From assembly GCF_000972845.2 (NCBI RefSeq), contig NW_020860930.1:547639-611638 (forward strand): 64,000 nucleotides of DNA, read 5' to 3'. The notes beneath the pieces are model-generated. The model saw only the letters and a program-made list of their open reading frames with translations, ran no database searches and had not been told where the DNA came from. The DNA comes from Larimichthys crocea (Eukaryota > Chordata > Actinopteri > Sciaenidae). Shown here in pieces: positions 21,553 through 34,699 of this stretch. A program made the position numbers and the translations under genes. Each line of letters starts with the position of its first letter. The stretch's first letter is position 1.

Positions 21553-22675
21553 TTTATATCCTTGAGGGGTTCAGTGTGAGAGATTGAAAGGATTTCCAAG
21601 GTTGAGTGTCTGTAGCTGGGTTGGAGAACAGTACGTTTGTGCATCAGTGCCTCCATCAGATGTGTGAAGTGAGGATGTTATTGTCAGCTGGCAGAGCCCC
21701 TCCTCCTGCTCAGGCTGCAGGCTCTGCTGTTTCATCTGGTAACCCGAGGTCTGCAAACTTTCCTCAGCTTCAAACTTTCATGCATCTGGACGTTTCTCCT
21801 GGGAGCCGTGGCGTGGTGGGCCGGGATAATAAAGGCTTCTTACAGCCAGATGAGATGACAAACAGCCGGAGAGGGAGGCAGGTTTTTGTGAAAGGTCAGG
21901 AGACACTGTGGAGAGCTACAAACAGACTACAGAAACAAAACACTTTTATGACGGTGAAACAACGAGCATGGGAATATGGTGTCCAGGTTGAAATTTACGC
22001 CCCATTTCCTCAACGAAACAAACTAAAAGTTTCACGTATTCAAACTGTGAATTTGGTCGGTGCCTGATGGGAAACGACACATGGTCGCTATCTGCCAGAG
22101 GCAGAAATGTGACAGAGCAGCAGAGTGTGAGTGCCTGGGTGGAGGTGGAGGAGGGAAAGCTGAGGTGGAGTTTATGCATGAGCGGAGGAAGTGAGACTGC
22201 CACACATGGATAGAAAACATCAGCGGGCATCACAGCAGATGACACCAGTGTTCACTGCACTGAGACATGAGTTCATGTTATTACAGAAATAGAAGATTAT
22301 GATGATTAAAATGCACGATCGTGGAACAAAGTGGGTTTCAGAGAACTCATTGTGTGACGCTTTATTACTGCGAGTTCAGGAACACTCACCTTCACTTTGA
22401 CCTCCAGGTGAAAAGACAACCAGACTGCACTGACGTCGATGTGATGAGCTGAAGACGTGAAATGTTCAGAAATGCAACATTTCAACAAACAAACATCTCC
22501 ACACCGCCTCCACACCGCGCTGTAAATATCTGTACACGACGCCGTTTTAGTGGTTTTAAGGTGGAATTGTTGTTTCAGGCTCCAAAGAGAAAAACTCAAA
22601 GTCTCGTTCAGTTCAGTCGCCCAAAGATGTTTAATGTCTGGATTTGCTTCCTCAGCTGTCTGAGCACCCAGATAC

Positions 22676-22678
<3 letters not shown>

Positions 22679-22718
<40 letters not shown>
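22679..22718. repeat. (GT)n microsatellite
   Basis: Perfect GT run. Confidence 0.98.
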
Positions 22719-22719
<1 letters not shown>

Positions 22720-23057
22720 GGAGGTGTGAGCACTACAGGGCCAACAGTAATTAATATGACTGGCTCGTTCTGTTAATAGCCTGAGAAACAGTGCTGAGTC
22801 AGGACCAATGAAAGACAGCGAGCGACGTGGACACAGAGATTTTACTGAACGTGAACTTCACTCTGGTGATTGATCACCTGCTTCAGGTGCACTTCATTTA
22901 CCTCACCTGCTGCCCTGCCCCGCCCCTCCCACTGGATGCAGACTGTGAGGTAGACCATCTAATCGGGTTTCCAGGTTTGTTTGAGATCCAGGACTTTTGA
23001 CTTTGTGACCTTACAAAGCTCAACCTTCATTTTTCTTTAGCTTCCTCCACCACGATA

Positions 23058-23175
23058 TAATTCAGTTCAGTTTTATTTATATAGCACCGTATCATAACGA
23101 AGGTTACCTCATGACTTTTCAGCAGAGCAGGTCTAGACCGTACTCTTAATAATAATCCAGAGAAAGACCCCAGAC
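23058..23175 (+). mobile_element. Teleost interspersed repeat with TTTTATTTATATAGC head
   Basis: TTCAGTTCAGTTTTATTTATATAGCACC is followed by ATCATAACGAAGGTTACCTC, then GGTCTAGACCGTACTCTTAA and CCAGAGAAAGACCC. I recognise this order (TATATAGCGCC, CCTCAAGG, AGACC...AATAAT, GAGAAA.CCC) as a very common fish dispersed repeat, but I do not know its class with certainty. Confidence 0.6.
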
Positions 23176-24220
23176 ATGGCTGAAGCTTGGAGGGAGGCTG
23201 GTTCTGGCACAGTATGGACCAAAGTATGGAGGGTGGACTGGTAGCTGCAGAGGTGCTCAACATCATGCATGTCATATGTGACTCCTTAAAATAAGTTCTT
23301 GATATTTATGATGGATTCTTTGTTGATTGTTGATATCCTGGTCCCAGAGCAGACTGACTTACAGACTTAGAGGAAAAGCTCCACCCTCAACTCTTTGGGT
23401 GGTTGTAGTCAGCAGTTTTTGCAGCAGGGTTCAGTTCAGAAGTTATAGATGTCTCTGTGGTCTCATCTGAGTCAGCAAGCCTGTAGTCTGATAAGGCTGT
23501 ATTCAGACCATCAGGCAGCGTAGGGTTGTGTATGACCTTCAGACTGGAAATCTGCATTGAGGATTCTTATTTCTTGGCGGGTTAGTCGGACTAACACAGA
23601 CGTTAAAAGTCAAGAAGACCTCCCAGGAAACTTTACAGAGAGGCTGGAAGTCGCTCAGTGTGAGTTATTGTGTCTGTCTGCTTTTCTGCAAGTCTGACAA
23701 GTGAAAGTGTTACTTTAATATTCAGGGTTATTATGTTTTATTTTTGCTGTCTGAACTCAGCCTCTGCTCTCTGCTGGTGAAAAATACATGAAATATACAT
23801 CGTGTAGTACAAAACATAAAATCCTCTGACACTGAATACACACCTTCCATCAAATGTAAGAAAACACACACACACACAATCACACATTAATATAGATAAT
23901 ACACTTGTGAGGCTGTGACAGGCGAACTCATCATCTCCAAGGCTGCGTTCAGCTGACATGCGTTACATTAAATCTTTATCCTGTGAACAGCTAACGCACA
24001 CTGAGCCTCACTGATACACAATGCACGGCGCGCTGAGCGGGAATCAGCGTCATATTCTGGTTGATTGTCAGATCGATGATCTGGAAACTTCCTGGATTCA
24101 GACGGATTTATTTTTAGGTACTTGCTTTAATTTATTCAGATATCAGAGATGGAGCCTCCTTAAGTAACTTTCTACCATAAATTCACAGATCCACACTGAC
24201 CTGTGATCAGGTGATCCACT

Positions 24221-24417
24221 CTGACCTGTGATCAGCTGAACGGTGTCTCTGTCATTCGTACGTCTGTTCTCACTCTATGTAACTTTGGGCTCCGGGTCGG
24301 GAGAAGTACGTAACGCTTTACGGCACTAAGTCACACAGCAGCAACTATTTCACTGATTCTGGTGAAACTGGATCATATTTTATGGAGGAAATGTTTTCTG
24401 GTTTTCCCTCTGATGTC
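24221..24417 (-). repeat. Foldback repeat family, truncated reverse copy
   Basis: This is the reverse complement of the last ~200 bp of the full copies, from CTGACCTGTGATCAGCTGAA through CCCTCTGATGTC. It stops before the palindrome. A second partial copy of the terminal ACCTGTGATCAG motif lies just upstream (about 24196-24210), so the element's end is duplicated. Confidence 0.85.
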
Positions 24418-26925
24418 GAGCTGCTAGCCTGGCCTTGGACTTCACTTCATATCATCAGCAGCACAATGAGCAGATAACCTCTGCTCGGTATCAGCTTGCA
24501 CAGGTTTCCCGAGCTGCCAGTGCGAGGCCGAGTGCAGGTTCACGGTTAGAGAAACACCACGATACTTCCTCCAGTGTTTCTGTCTTCATTTTTCTCTGGT
24601 GAGTTGAAAAGTGTTTGTTTCTCGCTCTGTCTTTGTGTGTTGTTGAGATGCACTCGTTCTCACCCCCTCGCTTCTGAAGACGCTTCAGATCACGTCGGGA
24701 ACAAACCGCGGGATGCGAAGCGTTTGATCAGGTGCGTTGAAAGTGCCACTTCAGGCAAAATAACAACAAGAGAGCGCTTCAAATCAGAGCTGTTTTCTTT
24801 TCTATAAGAACAGTCCAATGTTTGGAGAGAGGAGGATCTGCTCTCACAGAATTATTAGTGGCATAAAAACACGTCATTGTTGGCGACAGGGCGTCTGCGC
24901 TCAGCACATTCAGCTTTAACATCATGAAAACGCTTTATGTCCGCTTCTGTGGCGGTTTGTGGTTTTAGTGCTTTGGTCGGTTGAACTCGTCTTTAATAAA
25001 ACCTGAGTTTTCTGTTAATATCTCTAGTGACTCAAGACCAACATCTCTCTAAACTATAAACACAGTCACTGTGATAAAAGCATGATGATCACGTACGATG
25101 AATCTATTGTTGTGTTGGAGACGGAGCAAATCCAAAACTGAACTCTCAGTGGAAAGATGGAAAGAGGGACACAGTGCTGGTATATCAAGGGTAAATTGTA
25201 TATTGGATCTATATTATCTGATTAGGAAGCCCCTGGGCGTCTTTCTTTGGAGGTGTTCATGTCATGTTCAACTGGCAGGAGACCCAGAACCAGCTGGAGG
25301 GACTACAGAGCCCATCTAGCCTGGAGACACCTCAGGATCCTCCAGGAGGAGCTGGGATGTGTTGCTGGGGAACTCCAGATAAGCAGAAGATTGATGGATG
25401 GATCTATATGATTCCATATCTATGTCCAGAATTAGACCTTCCATTTTCTCATCCTTTAGATAATTAACAGCGGCTCAACAAGAAGGATTGCCTGATCACT
25501 CGGGGCAAGTGAGATTCCACGTCAGGGTTAGTAAATCTCGAAACTCAACTTGTCAGATCAGGCAGGCGGTAAAAGAAAGAATTAAAGGGGTCGCTTTGTC
25601 CGGGGTGGATGATGACGGAAGTAGCTGAGGAGTGAATCATCTCGCCGGCAGTTAAGTACAAAGTTTATGAGTTTAAACGCAAGCGTGGAGGGTTTGGGTG
25701 AATCTCCAACTACATGTTGAACATTTTACTGCAAGTTTGAGAGCAAGGCAGTACAAAACAGGGTCAAGTTTCAAATCAAGTTCCACAAGTGCTGACAGCA
25801 TCTCAATATTATGGAGTCTTTGTTGTCATTGCATAACATAATAACCGCCGGTAAAAATTGATTTTGGTCGAGTAGATTTCAGACAGAAAACATCGACATT
25901 GAAGCTCTGAATAATTGACCAGTCCAGTTTGTTCTTGTAGGAGCAGAATGGAGGAAACCCTCTGAACACAACAAATCTCTGAACAAACCTGTCAGCTCTA
26001 TCTACATTTCATATTCTCTGACTTGCCTCTTAAAGCTCTGAAACGCTACGACCTTCACTCCTGCAATTTCCCTCCATGTTCCATCCCAGGAGGAAACCTG
26101 CCAAATACTCGCCTGAAAATCCACCTCAGACAACAAACACAGACACTTTTGATGATTTCCTGCAGACAACATCTCCCCATTAGCAGCCGGGTGTGAAAGT
26201 TTCACCCTCTCTTCCTCCATCATGCTGTTTCTATTCATCTATTGATGCAGCCGGCACCATCCAGAACCGTTTTCACACATGTGATTACTCTCACAGCTTC
26301 AGAGCGACGGCGTGGCGAGGATGATGGAGGCTTTTGTGAAAGGTGGGAAACAAGGTTAGAGCGGTGGAAGCTGTGTTTGGCCTCGACAGCCCGAGCGGCG
26401 ACCGCAGACAACAGAACCTGTAAACCTTTTACATGTTCATGTCGGTGGTCACTGTTGAGTTTCCTCGCTTCCTCTTCAAACAGGAAGTTCACCTGGAGGT
26501 GATGAGGAGAGGAAATGTGTCTGCCAACCAACCAACTGGTTTTTACAGAATGTAAAGTACCCAAACTATGAACATATGTTTGTTATTGCCTTCCTAAAAC
26601 AGCCATCCTCCAGAAATTATATTCATGTAGTCGTAATATGAAACGGAAAATGCATCTTGGACAGAATATGAGGCCGTTCTGCTTATAGTGAACGCAGCCT
26701 GATTAATGGTTCTGTTTATGTCCTCACAGCACTTGAAAAGCTGTGATCACCCCATGAGCTTGATCACTTGAAGCTCGGTATGATTTCCTGATTAATAATA
26801 AACTTAAACCACCATCTTCCTGCAGCATTACCTGTGTTCAATGGTTATATTCAAGCTGCAGCTTCTGATTACGTCAGAAACAAACATCAACCAGGTCACC
26901 ACCGACACTCTCTGACTTCTTCTTC
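24418..26925. other. No gene; unique sequence
   Basis: GACCCAGAACCAGCTGGAGGG and CTGGGGAACTCCAGATAAGC near 25280-25390 are followed by GATTGATGGATGGAT. This resembles the 3' end of a common fish LINE (ending in GGATGGATGGAT), but I could not delimit it. Confidence 0.5.
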
Positions 26926-27194
26926 TGACTCCTCGCTGCCGTGTCAAACTCTCTGAATCGTTCATCACGCATGAATAAAAACCGGGCTCAGTGAACAAGA
27001 GTCCGAGAGTCCGAGAGCTTCACAGTCAGACCCAATTTATGCATTTCCAAAACTGTTGAGAGAGCCCAGCATGCAGAAATATTCAAATGCACTTGGCCAC
27101 AATAACACATTAATACTGCATGGTTCAGTCCAAAGCTGCGTGGCTTCAGCATAACGTGGGCACGTCTGTGAAGAGGAGACTCAGGAACCAGCTG
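26926..27194 (+). repeat. Family B repeat, copy 2
   Basis: Begins CTGACTCCTCGCTGCCGTGT. From 26966 it matches 14878-15092 almost base for base (ACGCATGAATAAAAACCGGG through CATAACGTGG), at a constant offset of 12088 for most of its length. It lacks the left inverted arm. Confidence 0.9.
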
Positions 27195-27300
27195 ATATCA
27201 CTGCCTAGTCCAGCAGCAGTCAGCCCAGAACCAGAACCAGAACCTACAGCAGCAGCTGATATCACTGACTAGTCCAGCAGCAGTCAGCCCAGCTCGGCGT
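27191..27300. repeat. 64-bp tandem duplication with an internal CCAGAA repeat
   Basis: GCTGATATCACTGCCTAGTC at 27191 recurs at 27255 with one change (GACTAGTC). Both are followed by CAGCAGCAGTCAGCCCAG. Three AGAACC hexamers lie between them. It abuts the end of the family B copy. Confidence 0.93.
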
Positions 27301-27384
27301 CTGTCTTTCAGCCTTTTATTTCACCAAGCTCTCACCAACCACTAAAAGTCAGTCTCAGATTTACCTTCCTTCCTCTTGTAGTTG

Positions 27385-27672
27385 TTCCTTTTGTGCTGTT
27401 TCTCTCTCGCCTTCTCTCTCTCTCTATTCCCCCTTTCCACCTACACTTCATTTCCTTTTATTGCTTTGCCTCGTTCATCTTTCTCTTCTCTATTTCCTCA
27501 TTTCCTTCACTTCTATTTCGTCTTGTTGCCTTCCCACTTTCCGCTTCTCTTTCTTTTTCTTTCTGCCCATTTCCTTTAATTCTTCCCCCTCTTGCCTCTT
27601 CATTCTTCCTTCTGTCACTCCTTCCTCTCCTTCTTTCCTTGCCTCTGTCTTTCCTCTCTCCTCGCCTCTATA
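27385..27672. repeat. Long polypyrimidine tract
   Basis: Nearly 290 bp dominated by C and T on the + strand, without a fixed unit. It has triplex potential. Open frames rich in Leu/Ser/Phe reflect this composition. Confidence 0.85.
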
Positions 27673-30240
27673 TTTGAGTCCATAACATTTCAATTCCATT
27701 TCCCATCACCGTCCTCTCGTCTATCTGAGGTGCTTTTCTATTCGTTTCAAGGTCAGAGCGAGGGAATCGGGACGGAAAGAAAATGAGGGAGTGGGAAGAT
27801 TAAGTGGGAGGAAAATTGATGAAAAAGAGGCAACGAGAGCTGGAATAAGGATAAATAAAGAGATATGATGTGTACACATCAACAACAGCAGAATTCACCT
27901 CAGATTTATGACTGAAGAGATGCAAAACAAGCAAGACGACGTTTTGATATCGGTCATGATACAGAAGTGGAGCAAAGGCATGGGCAGCACACACAGCGTA
28001 TTTCAATACTATGAAACAGAACAAACTTCATTTGAGTTACTAGAGTTCCTATCTGACCCCCTGAAATCCTGCAAGAACATAAAATCCTGTGATCCTCTTC
28101 CAGACCTCTGAATTTCTGCCAGCTGTGCAGATGTTTTTTAGCTTCAGATAGATAGCTGGTGTCTGTCCCCGAGAAAGAAAATAATGAATTATAATGATTA
28201 TATGATGATGGAACGAGTGATCAGACGAATTTGGACTGAGTCTGATTAGCTGAGTACTCGATAGAACCGTATCGACCGACATAACTCATAACAAATGAGA
28301 TCGAAACTTCAAGCGATATTGTGTGGTCGGGAAGTCGAGCACAGTGTGACCGACCACACAGGGACACAGTTTATTGTGTTACATGATTCTTTGCATGTCT
28401 TCTGTTCAGGTCTTCAGGTGAATCTCAGCAGTACAGGAAAAAACAACTCTTAAATCACTGTCACTGTGAAGAACAAACACACTGCACTTAACAACTGCGT
28501 GAACAGAATGTGATGTAGACAAGGTGGATACATCAGTCACTAATTAATGCATCGAACTAAATAACAACTCTGACAGAAACACTTTAATTATCTGTTTAGA
28601 AAACTTCTGTGTGACTGAACAGAAGTCTGCCAACAATCACTCCTCACCAACACCAGCTCAAACACACTTCAACAGTTTCCGTCAAACTTCTTCAATGTTT
28701 GAGCTAATATATGATCAGAACGATCATGGTGTCGTTAAGTTTGTTGAAGCTGAAGGAGAGAAGTTACCCCATGCCACAAAACTCAGTTCCAGTCTGGAGA
28801 CCAAACAGTGTATGATAACACGCCAGTGTGTGAAGTATATTATATTGGCAAGACACTGTCAGACAAACACAGAAGACTACTGACCAAGAGTCAATGACTT
28901 TCTAACAGTTCACTGAGGTTTAGGCACTATGACTACTTGGTTAGACAATTTCCCAACATCAACCACGAAGACAAAGTGACTTTCTTTGCACGTCCAAAAT
29001 CTGGCATCTAAATGACACATGAAATCTCGTTAAAGTGGCACCAATTCATCAAGTCACATCGTCAGACACAGAGCTGTGATGCCAGCTGCGATAACATAAA
29101 TGTTGTCATGAAAATGATCCTCAGGAAGGTGAACTGTTCTTGATGTACAGTGTCCTGGATCAAGTCCTGGAGATTTGTCTCTGAATCTGCTCCAGATGAG
29201 CAGCATGTAAAATTCAGAGGCTGTTAAAGGCTCAGTGATGGTCTTGTTATTTTACAGTAATTACACTAATGTCTCACAGATAATGTGCAAATGTTTTATT
29301 GATGTTGAAATAGAACATCTGCCACATTTACATTAACAGAAGTCCCCCCAAACGCTTCAAACGGAGAATGATCGGACCACCAGGAGCTGAAATTAATACT
29401 TTGGTCAAATGGAAGGATATTATGAATAACATTAAAATTAACAAACAGATCAAGTGATAATTAGAGTTCTTCTCCTGGCCGGGAGGAACTAATCCAATCT
29501 GAGAGAAGCTTTAGGAGGTAAAAGTGACTATTCCTCAGAAAAACTCATCTGGCTCCAACAGGCCTCCAAGGCAAAGTGGGAAATCGTACATTAGCCATTA
29601 TGGCAGGAAGTAAAAGAAGAAAAGAGGCTTCAGAGAAGGACAAATAAAGGTGGATGACATTAACACCACATTAGAATTAAATAGTGACGGTAATATTCAT
29701 AAAGTATTTATGCTAAGTGTTATTTAATGACAAATATTACCAGAATCAAACATTTTATGGAGAAAATGTGTATAAAGTTATCACCTGATGAGCTGTAAAG
29801 AGGAAGAGGAAGAAATGTTCATTCAAGTATTAAAGAAAGTGAATGTTACTGTGACGATGTTAAAGTGCCACAACACTTTGTAATGAGGAGGTCGTGGCTG
29901 ATCTGACGTACCAAACGTCTGACTCTGACATCTCTGCATCCCGTATCCTGCCAACAGTCAGCACTAACAACAAACAGCCAGATCAGTCATTCAAAAAAAA
30001 AAAAAAGAAAAACAAGGTAGAAAGTGTGATAACAGCAATCTTGCAGGTTCAGTGTATGTCACGGGTCTAATAAAATCTGTGCCTGATGAAATGTAGCCTT
30101 GTGATGTAAATAGAAAAAGAAAAAATGCAAGCTCAGACAGATCAGCTTGAGTCATCAAAAGAAAAAGTTCTGGCCTTGTGTTGGCACTGGATCCCTCCTT
30201 GTTTTAAGATTGGTTGCTTGATTTTGAGCCAAAAGTGCCC
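27673..30240. other. No gene; unique sequence
   Basis: The frame at 28611-28883 has no recognised domain. An A-rich run lies near 29995-30010. Nothing else is supported. Confidence 0.55.
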
Positions 30241-30378
30241 AGAGAGGACCCAAGAGGCCCCAAGAGGCCCCAAGAGGCCCAGAGAGGCCCCGAGAAGACC
30301 TGAGAGGCCCAGAGAGGCCCCGAGAGGACCAGAGAGGCCTAGAGAGGACCCGAGAGGACCCGAGAGGACCCAAGAGGA
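30241..30378. repeat. 10-bp minisatellite, AGAGGCCC type
   Basis: About fourteen in-register decamers (AGAGGCCCCA, AGAGGCCCAG, CGAGAGGACC). Open frames across it on both strands are repeat artefacts giving Arg/Pro/Glu-rich or Leu/Gly/Ser-rich peptides. Confidence 0.95.
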
Positions 30379-30850
30379 TACCATGTCAGTGTCATGTTTT
30401 CTTAAAGAGTCTATGAAGGAAGCAAAGACGGTCGTAGTATAATGAGGGGCTCCAACAAACACTCAAGAAGCCAGGGTTTGTTTCCTGAAGTCAACGCTGA
30501 CTCATAACACAACACACGGAACTTAATTTAGTCAAACGTGTTACGTAACTAACATACTTACTTTAACCCAAAGGTTTCCAAACCCTGACCAAACACCTTT
30601 TGTGTCTGAACTAATCAAACCTGCAGCCATAACCTGAACAGCAGCAGTGTATTGGTGTAGGCTCTCTGGTCACCGAAGCCTGGAATGGTGCTGATGGTTG
30701 TTTTAGATTGACGACAAAAACTTTGACACTTTTGTCACAAATGTCGGGAGGCTCCTGGGTCTCAGTGCTGATGAGTGTTTATTGTACATCCGAACAATTT
30801 ACAACCTAAACAAACTCACTCGCAATCCGATCAACAGCTCAACCCACAAT

Positions 30851-30904
30851 CCAACCGACTCCAACCGACTCCAACCGACTCCAACCGACTCCAACCGACT
30901 CCAA
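30851..30904. repeat. (CCAACCGACT)5 decamer array
   Basis: Five exact tandem copies plus a partial one. Confidence 0.97.
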
Positions 30905-31178
30905 CTCGTAACTCTCCACAAACGCTTCCTGACTTCCTTATACGCCTTACTAGTCACATCAGTATTCTGCCATGTCAGCAGCATAAAATAAACCACAACA
31001 CCTAATAAATAACTGCAGCATTGTAGTCTCGATTACCACGAGTTTGTCTGTAACCTCAATTACACAACTACATGAATAACAGTATGTAAACAATCAGCAA
31101 AATATCTCATTAACATATCATTTAAACTTCCGTGCAAACAGTTTTTCAATTAACCAATTCAATGTGCTAATTACACAG

Positions 31179-31222
31179 TATATATGTATATATATATATC
31201 TCTTATATTATATATATATATG
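31179..31222. repeat. (TA)n-rich microsatellite
   Basis: Two TATATATA runs around a CTCTTATAT interruption in an AT-rich region. Confidence 0.9.
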
Positions 31223-32499
31223 CTGAACATGTGTATCTACACATAGTGTTAGTGTGAAGACCGTCCAGTTCAACCTTTTTAAAATCTGTTGTTAATTATT
31301 AGTTGATATATGCTGTTGCTGCATACCGTACACAGCTGCAGTATAGTACAGCTCAGATAGCTCCGTGTACGTGACACTACGTGAAATGAGGTTGGTGTAA
31401 ATTACAAATGCTGAAACGATTCGCTGATACAGAACGAGGCCAGTTTTCTCTTCCAGTCCAGTCGTGCCATCGAACATTTCATGTCTGATATTAATCTTTA
31501 ATATTCACCTTGAAAATGACTTCTTACCTGTGGAAGATATGGTGTGTGTGTAGTCATATAACATGGCTTCATGTACGTGAATAGCAGTGAGCGTCTCGTG
31601 TGATGTTCTATGTTTTTATGTTCAATTGTCAGCATTTTCATTCAACGTGTTCACCAGCCGTTTAGTGTGGAGATAATGGAAATCCACCAGTGTTCCCAGC
31701 ATCCTGCTGCGGTCCTGATGAGCTGCAGATAAACCCTGTGCTGCTCACACAAACACACGTGTGCTCGCTCTGTCGCCTGACTGATTTGCTTCTCTCTATT
31801 TTGAGAACATACATGCTGATACATGGAAATACAATCAACATACAGGAAGAAGTGTGTGATGGAAAGATGGCGGCGAAGGAGGGATGTGAAGTGGATTGAA
31901 GGTGGTCCGGGTCGACTCGTAGTTGAAGCCGTTGTTGCACATTTATGATATTAATTCAATAGGGGTGCAACAATACATGTCTCTCTTGGCACTTTTGTCC
32001 TGGTCCAAAAGACAAGGTGTAGCTTCCAAGATCGTGCTTTGCTTTCTTTTCTGTGATTAATAAAAACGTCCTCGGCTAATCGACTAACTGGAGGAAGAGG
32101 AGTGAGTAGAGGGAATGTAGGAGTACGAGGACGCATGGAGGAAAGGCAGGAGTTAGTTTCAGAGGGATCCACACCTCCCTCCTCTGACTCTCAGAAAGTG
32201 GTTTGAATTTGACACTGCTGTTATTTTTAGGCCTAACACAGTAGCCTTGTTTCATTGCTTTAGTTATATAATCAGCTTGTGTGGCCTTGTTGTGAGCAGC
32301 TCATTACAGCACTTCAGATGGTGAACTGTTTTTTTTTCTCATGTATAACACAATCTGGAAGGAGGGAGGGAACAGAGGAGCGGCTGTCAGCCAAAGCAAA
32401 TACTTTCTGCAATGGATGCCTGAACTCTGAACCCTGGACGGAGGGATAAAACAGAGAGAGGACAGATGAAAGACTGATAGACGAGAGGAAGCAAAGAAA

Positions 32500-33500
32500 A
32501 AGGGTGAAAATCACTTAGTGAGAGGTCAAAGGGCTGATAGAGGGTTCAAAACAACTGATGATAGAGATATATGAATTGATTATGGCTGTATAAATCACTT
32601 ACTGAACTGTAGAAACTGGTAGAGGTAGGGGTGAAAGGAATTTCTTAAAGGGTCAAATAAATGATAGAGGATGAGTTAAAGGGATGATAGAGGTAAAGGG
32701 ATCACACGAATGATGGAGGAGTGGGAGATCAAATTGGTGATGGGGGTATAAAGGATTGATAAATCATTGAGATTGACTTATTAGAGGTTTAAAGGGATAA
32801 AAGACGGGTACAAAAGGGTGATTAAAGGCTGAGCGCGGGATGGAAGAAAGCTAGAAAGCATTGTTAGAGCGCTAGTATGAGTATGGAGTGCCAGAAGTGA
32901 TAAGCGACTTGTTGTGGGATTAAAAGATTTAAAAGGGAATAATGGGAATCAAGAATGAGGCAAAAAGATGGTAGAAGAGTAAATAAGGACATAAAGGTAT
33001 AAAATGATGATAGAAGAGTGTAAACAGATGTTACGAGAGTCAAAGGAATGTAGAAGAGTATAAAAGATGATAGAGGCATTGAACGGGTGGCTAAAGGTTA
33101 TAAATGGTTGTTTGGGGGGGGTGTGAAGGTATGATAGAGTGGTCAGAGGGTATCAAGGGCTATAAAGAGGTGATAGAAGGTGGGGATGACTTCTTTAAGG
33201 GGTTGAAGGGAAGACACACGGAGGGGTCAGATGGGCAATAGGTAGGATTGGATGGTCAGAGGAATGACTGAGGGTTGAAAATGACTGATAGGGCTTCTAA
33301 AAATGGATTATAATGGACTGATGAAGAAACGATCAAAGGGTGCAATGAGTGCTGTAGGGATCAGAAGATTATGGGGCAGAAAAGGGTAATGACTAAATTA
33401 AAATGTATCAAGAGATGTTGGGAGTTTACTAAACTGCTAGAACATCCAAAGATACAGGGCTGGAAAGGACTGATAGATGGTTGAAAAGAGATTAACAGGA
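32500..33500. repeat. Decayed purine-rich tandem array (GATAGAGG / AAAGGG)
   Basis: GATAGAGG or GATAGAAG variants recur at irregular intervals of roughly 25-60 bp (for example near 32536, 32561, 32660, 32687, 33006, 33068, 33131 and 33170), alternating with AAAGGG motifs. It reads as an ancient minisatellite blurred by mutation. Similar motifs continue weakly to about 34090. Confidence 0.6.
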
Positions 33501-34233
33501 GTTCGAAGGACTTGTAGTGTTCCTCACATTTTATGTTGGAACACTACATAAAATGTAGTTCAGTTCAAACTTTGGTTTTATCTGGTTTTATCTGTCAACC
33601 AAGCAGAATCATCCTAACTCAGGATGGGAAAAACAGACAGCATTGTACCTGTAGAGTAGAAGACTTTGGTTTCTACTTCAGGTCAGATAAAACCTGCAAT
33701 TTCATGGTCCCAGCTGAGATCCAACTTTTCTGAACCAGTTTACTTTTAGTCAAAATGCTCCAAACGATTCAAAATTGGGGCATAAGAACCTGAATGGATC
33801 TGGTTCCATGTTGGTGAGAAAGGACTGATGGAAAAGGTGGCGAGGTGAGCAGTAGATGGAGATAATGGAGGAGTCTGCAGTAGTAAAAATGAGATTATAG
33901 TGGACCAAAAGAAGTGGAAAGAACGTGGAAGGATAACAGAGGAGAGTGAGGGACTCACAGAGCACTGATGCAGGGATATATGATGGATAAATGATGGAGG
34001 GGTCGATGATGGCTGGAGGGTTGAAACAGACCACAGAGATGTGGTGTCAAATGAAGTGATGGAGCTGAAGGACTGATGGAGCGCCTGAAGGGAAGACTTT
34101 CCTACGACACGCTTCTTTCATGTGTCCTGACACCACGTTACAGAAACATACACCGAGCTGAACAAAGAACATTTTATTGTTCATAAACTCTCCAGTTATG
34201 ACGCAAACTAGCAAACTCCTTTCTGTACCTGAA

Positions 34234-34341
34234 TGTGTGTGTGTGTGTGTGTGATTCAGCATCTCGCCCAAACGAAGCCAGAAAACACAATTTTATTAAC
34301 ACTTACCTCCAGCAGCACTTTGTGTGTGTGTGTGTGTGTGT
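34234..34341. repeat. Two short (TG)n runs
   Basis: TG at 34234-34253 and 34321-34341. Confidence 0.95.
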
Positions 34342-34479
34342 TGGGTGAAAATGAGTTCATCTGCAATGATAGCTTATTTAAGGTTTTGCCTCAGAGTGCG
34401 ATTCAGCAGGGTGGCTGTTCATTTACAGAGAGAGGGAGCGGCAAGACGAGTGAGCTCATTAAAAACACTGACGGGGGGA

Positions 34480-34690
34480 AAGAGTCGAGGGCGAGGAGGA
34501 AGAGGAGAGGAGGAGCACGGAGGAGACGGCATGAATGGGAGCGAGAGATCTGCGGAGAAGAGGAAAGATTGAAGAAGATACAATAAAGAATGAAGAGCAG
34601 GAGCGAGGGAGGGAGGAAGAGGGTGTAATGAGGAGAACAATGTTGCCGGAGGAGGAAAGAATGTGGAACAAGAAAGAAAGAAACAGGGTA
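34480..34690. repeat. Purine-rich tract (GAGGA/GAAGA)
   Basis: A and G dominate the + strand over about 200 bp without a clean unit. Frames on both strands are low complexity. Confidence 0.8.
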
Positions 34691-34699
34691 CACATTTCA

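Noticed and set aside
21606..22067. 153-codon frame on the plus strand
   Set aside because: No recognisable domain and no splice or promoter context. The length is possible by chance in 64 kb.
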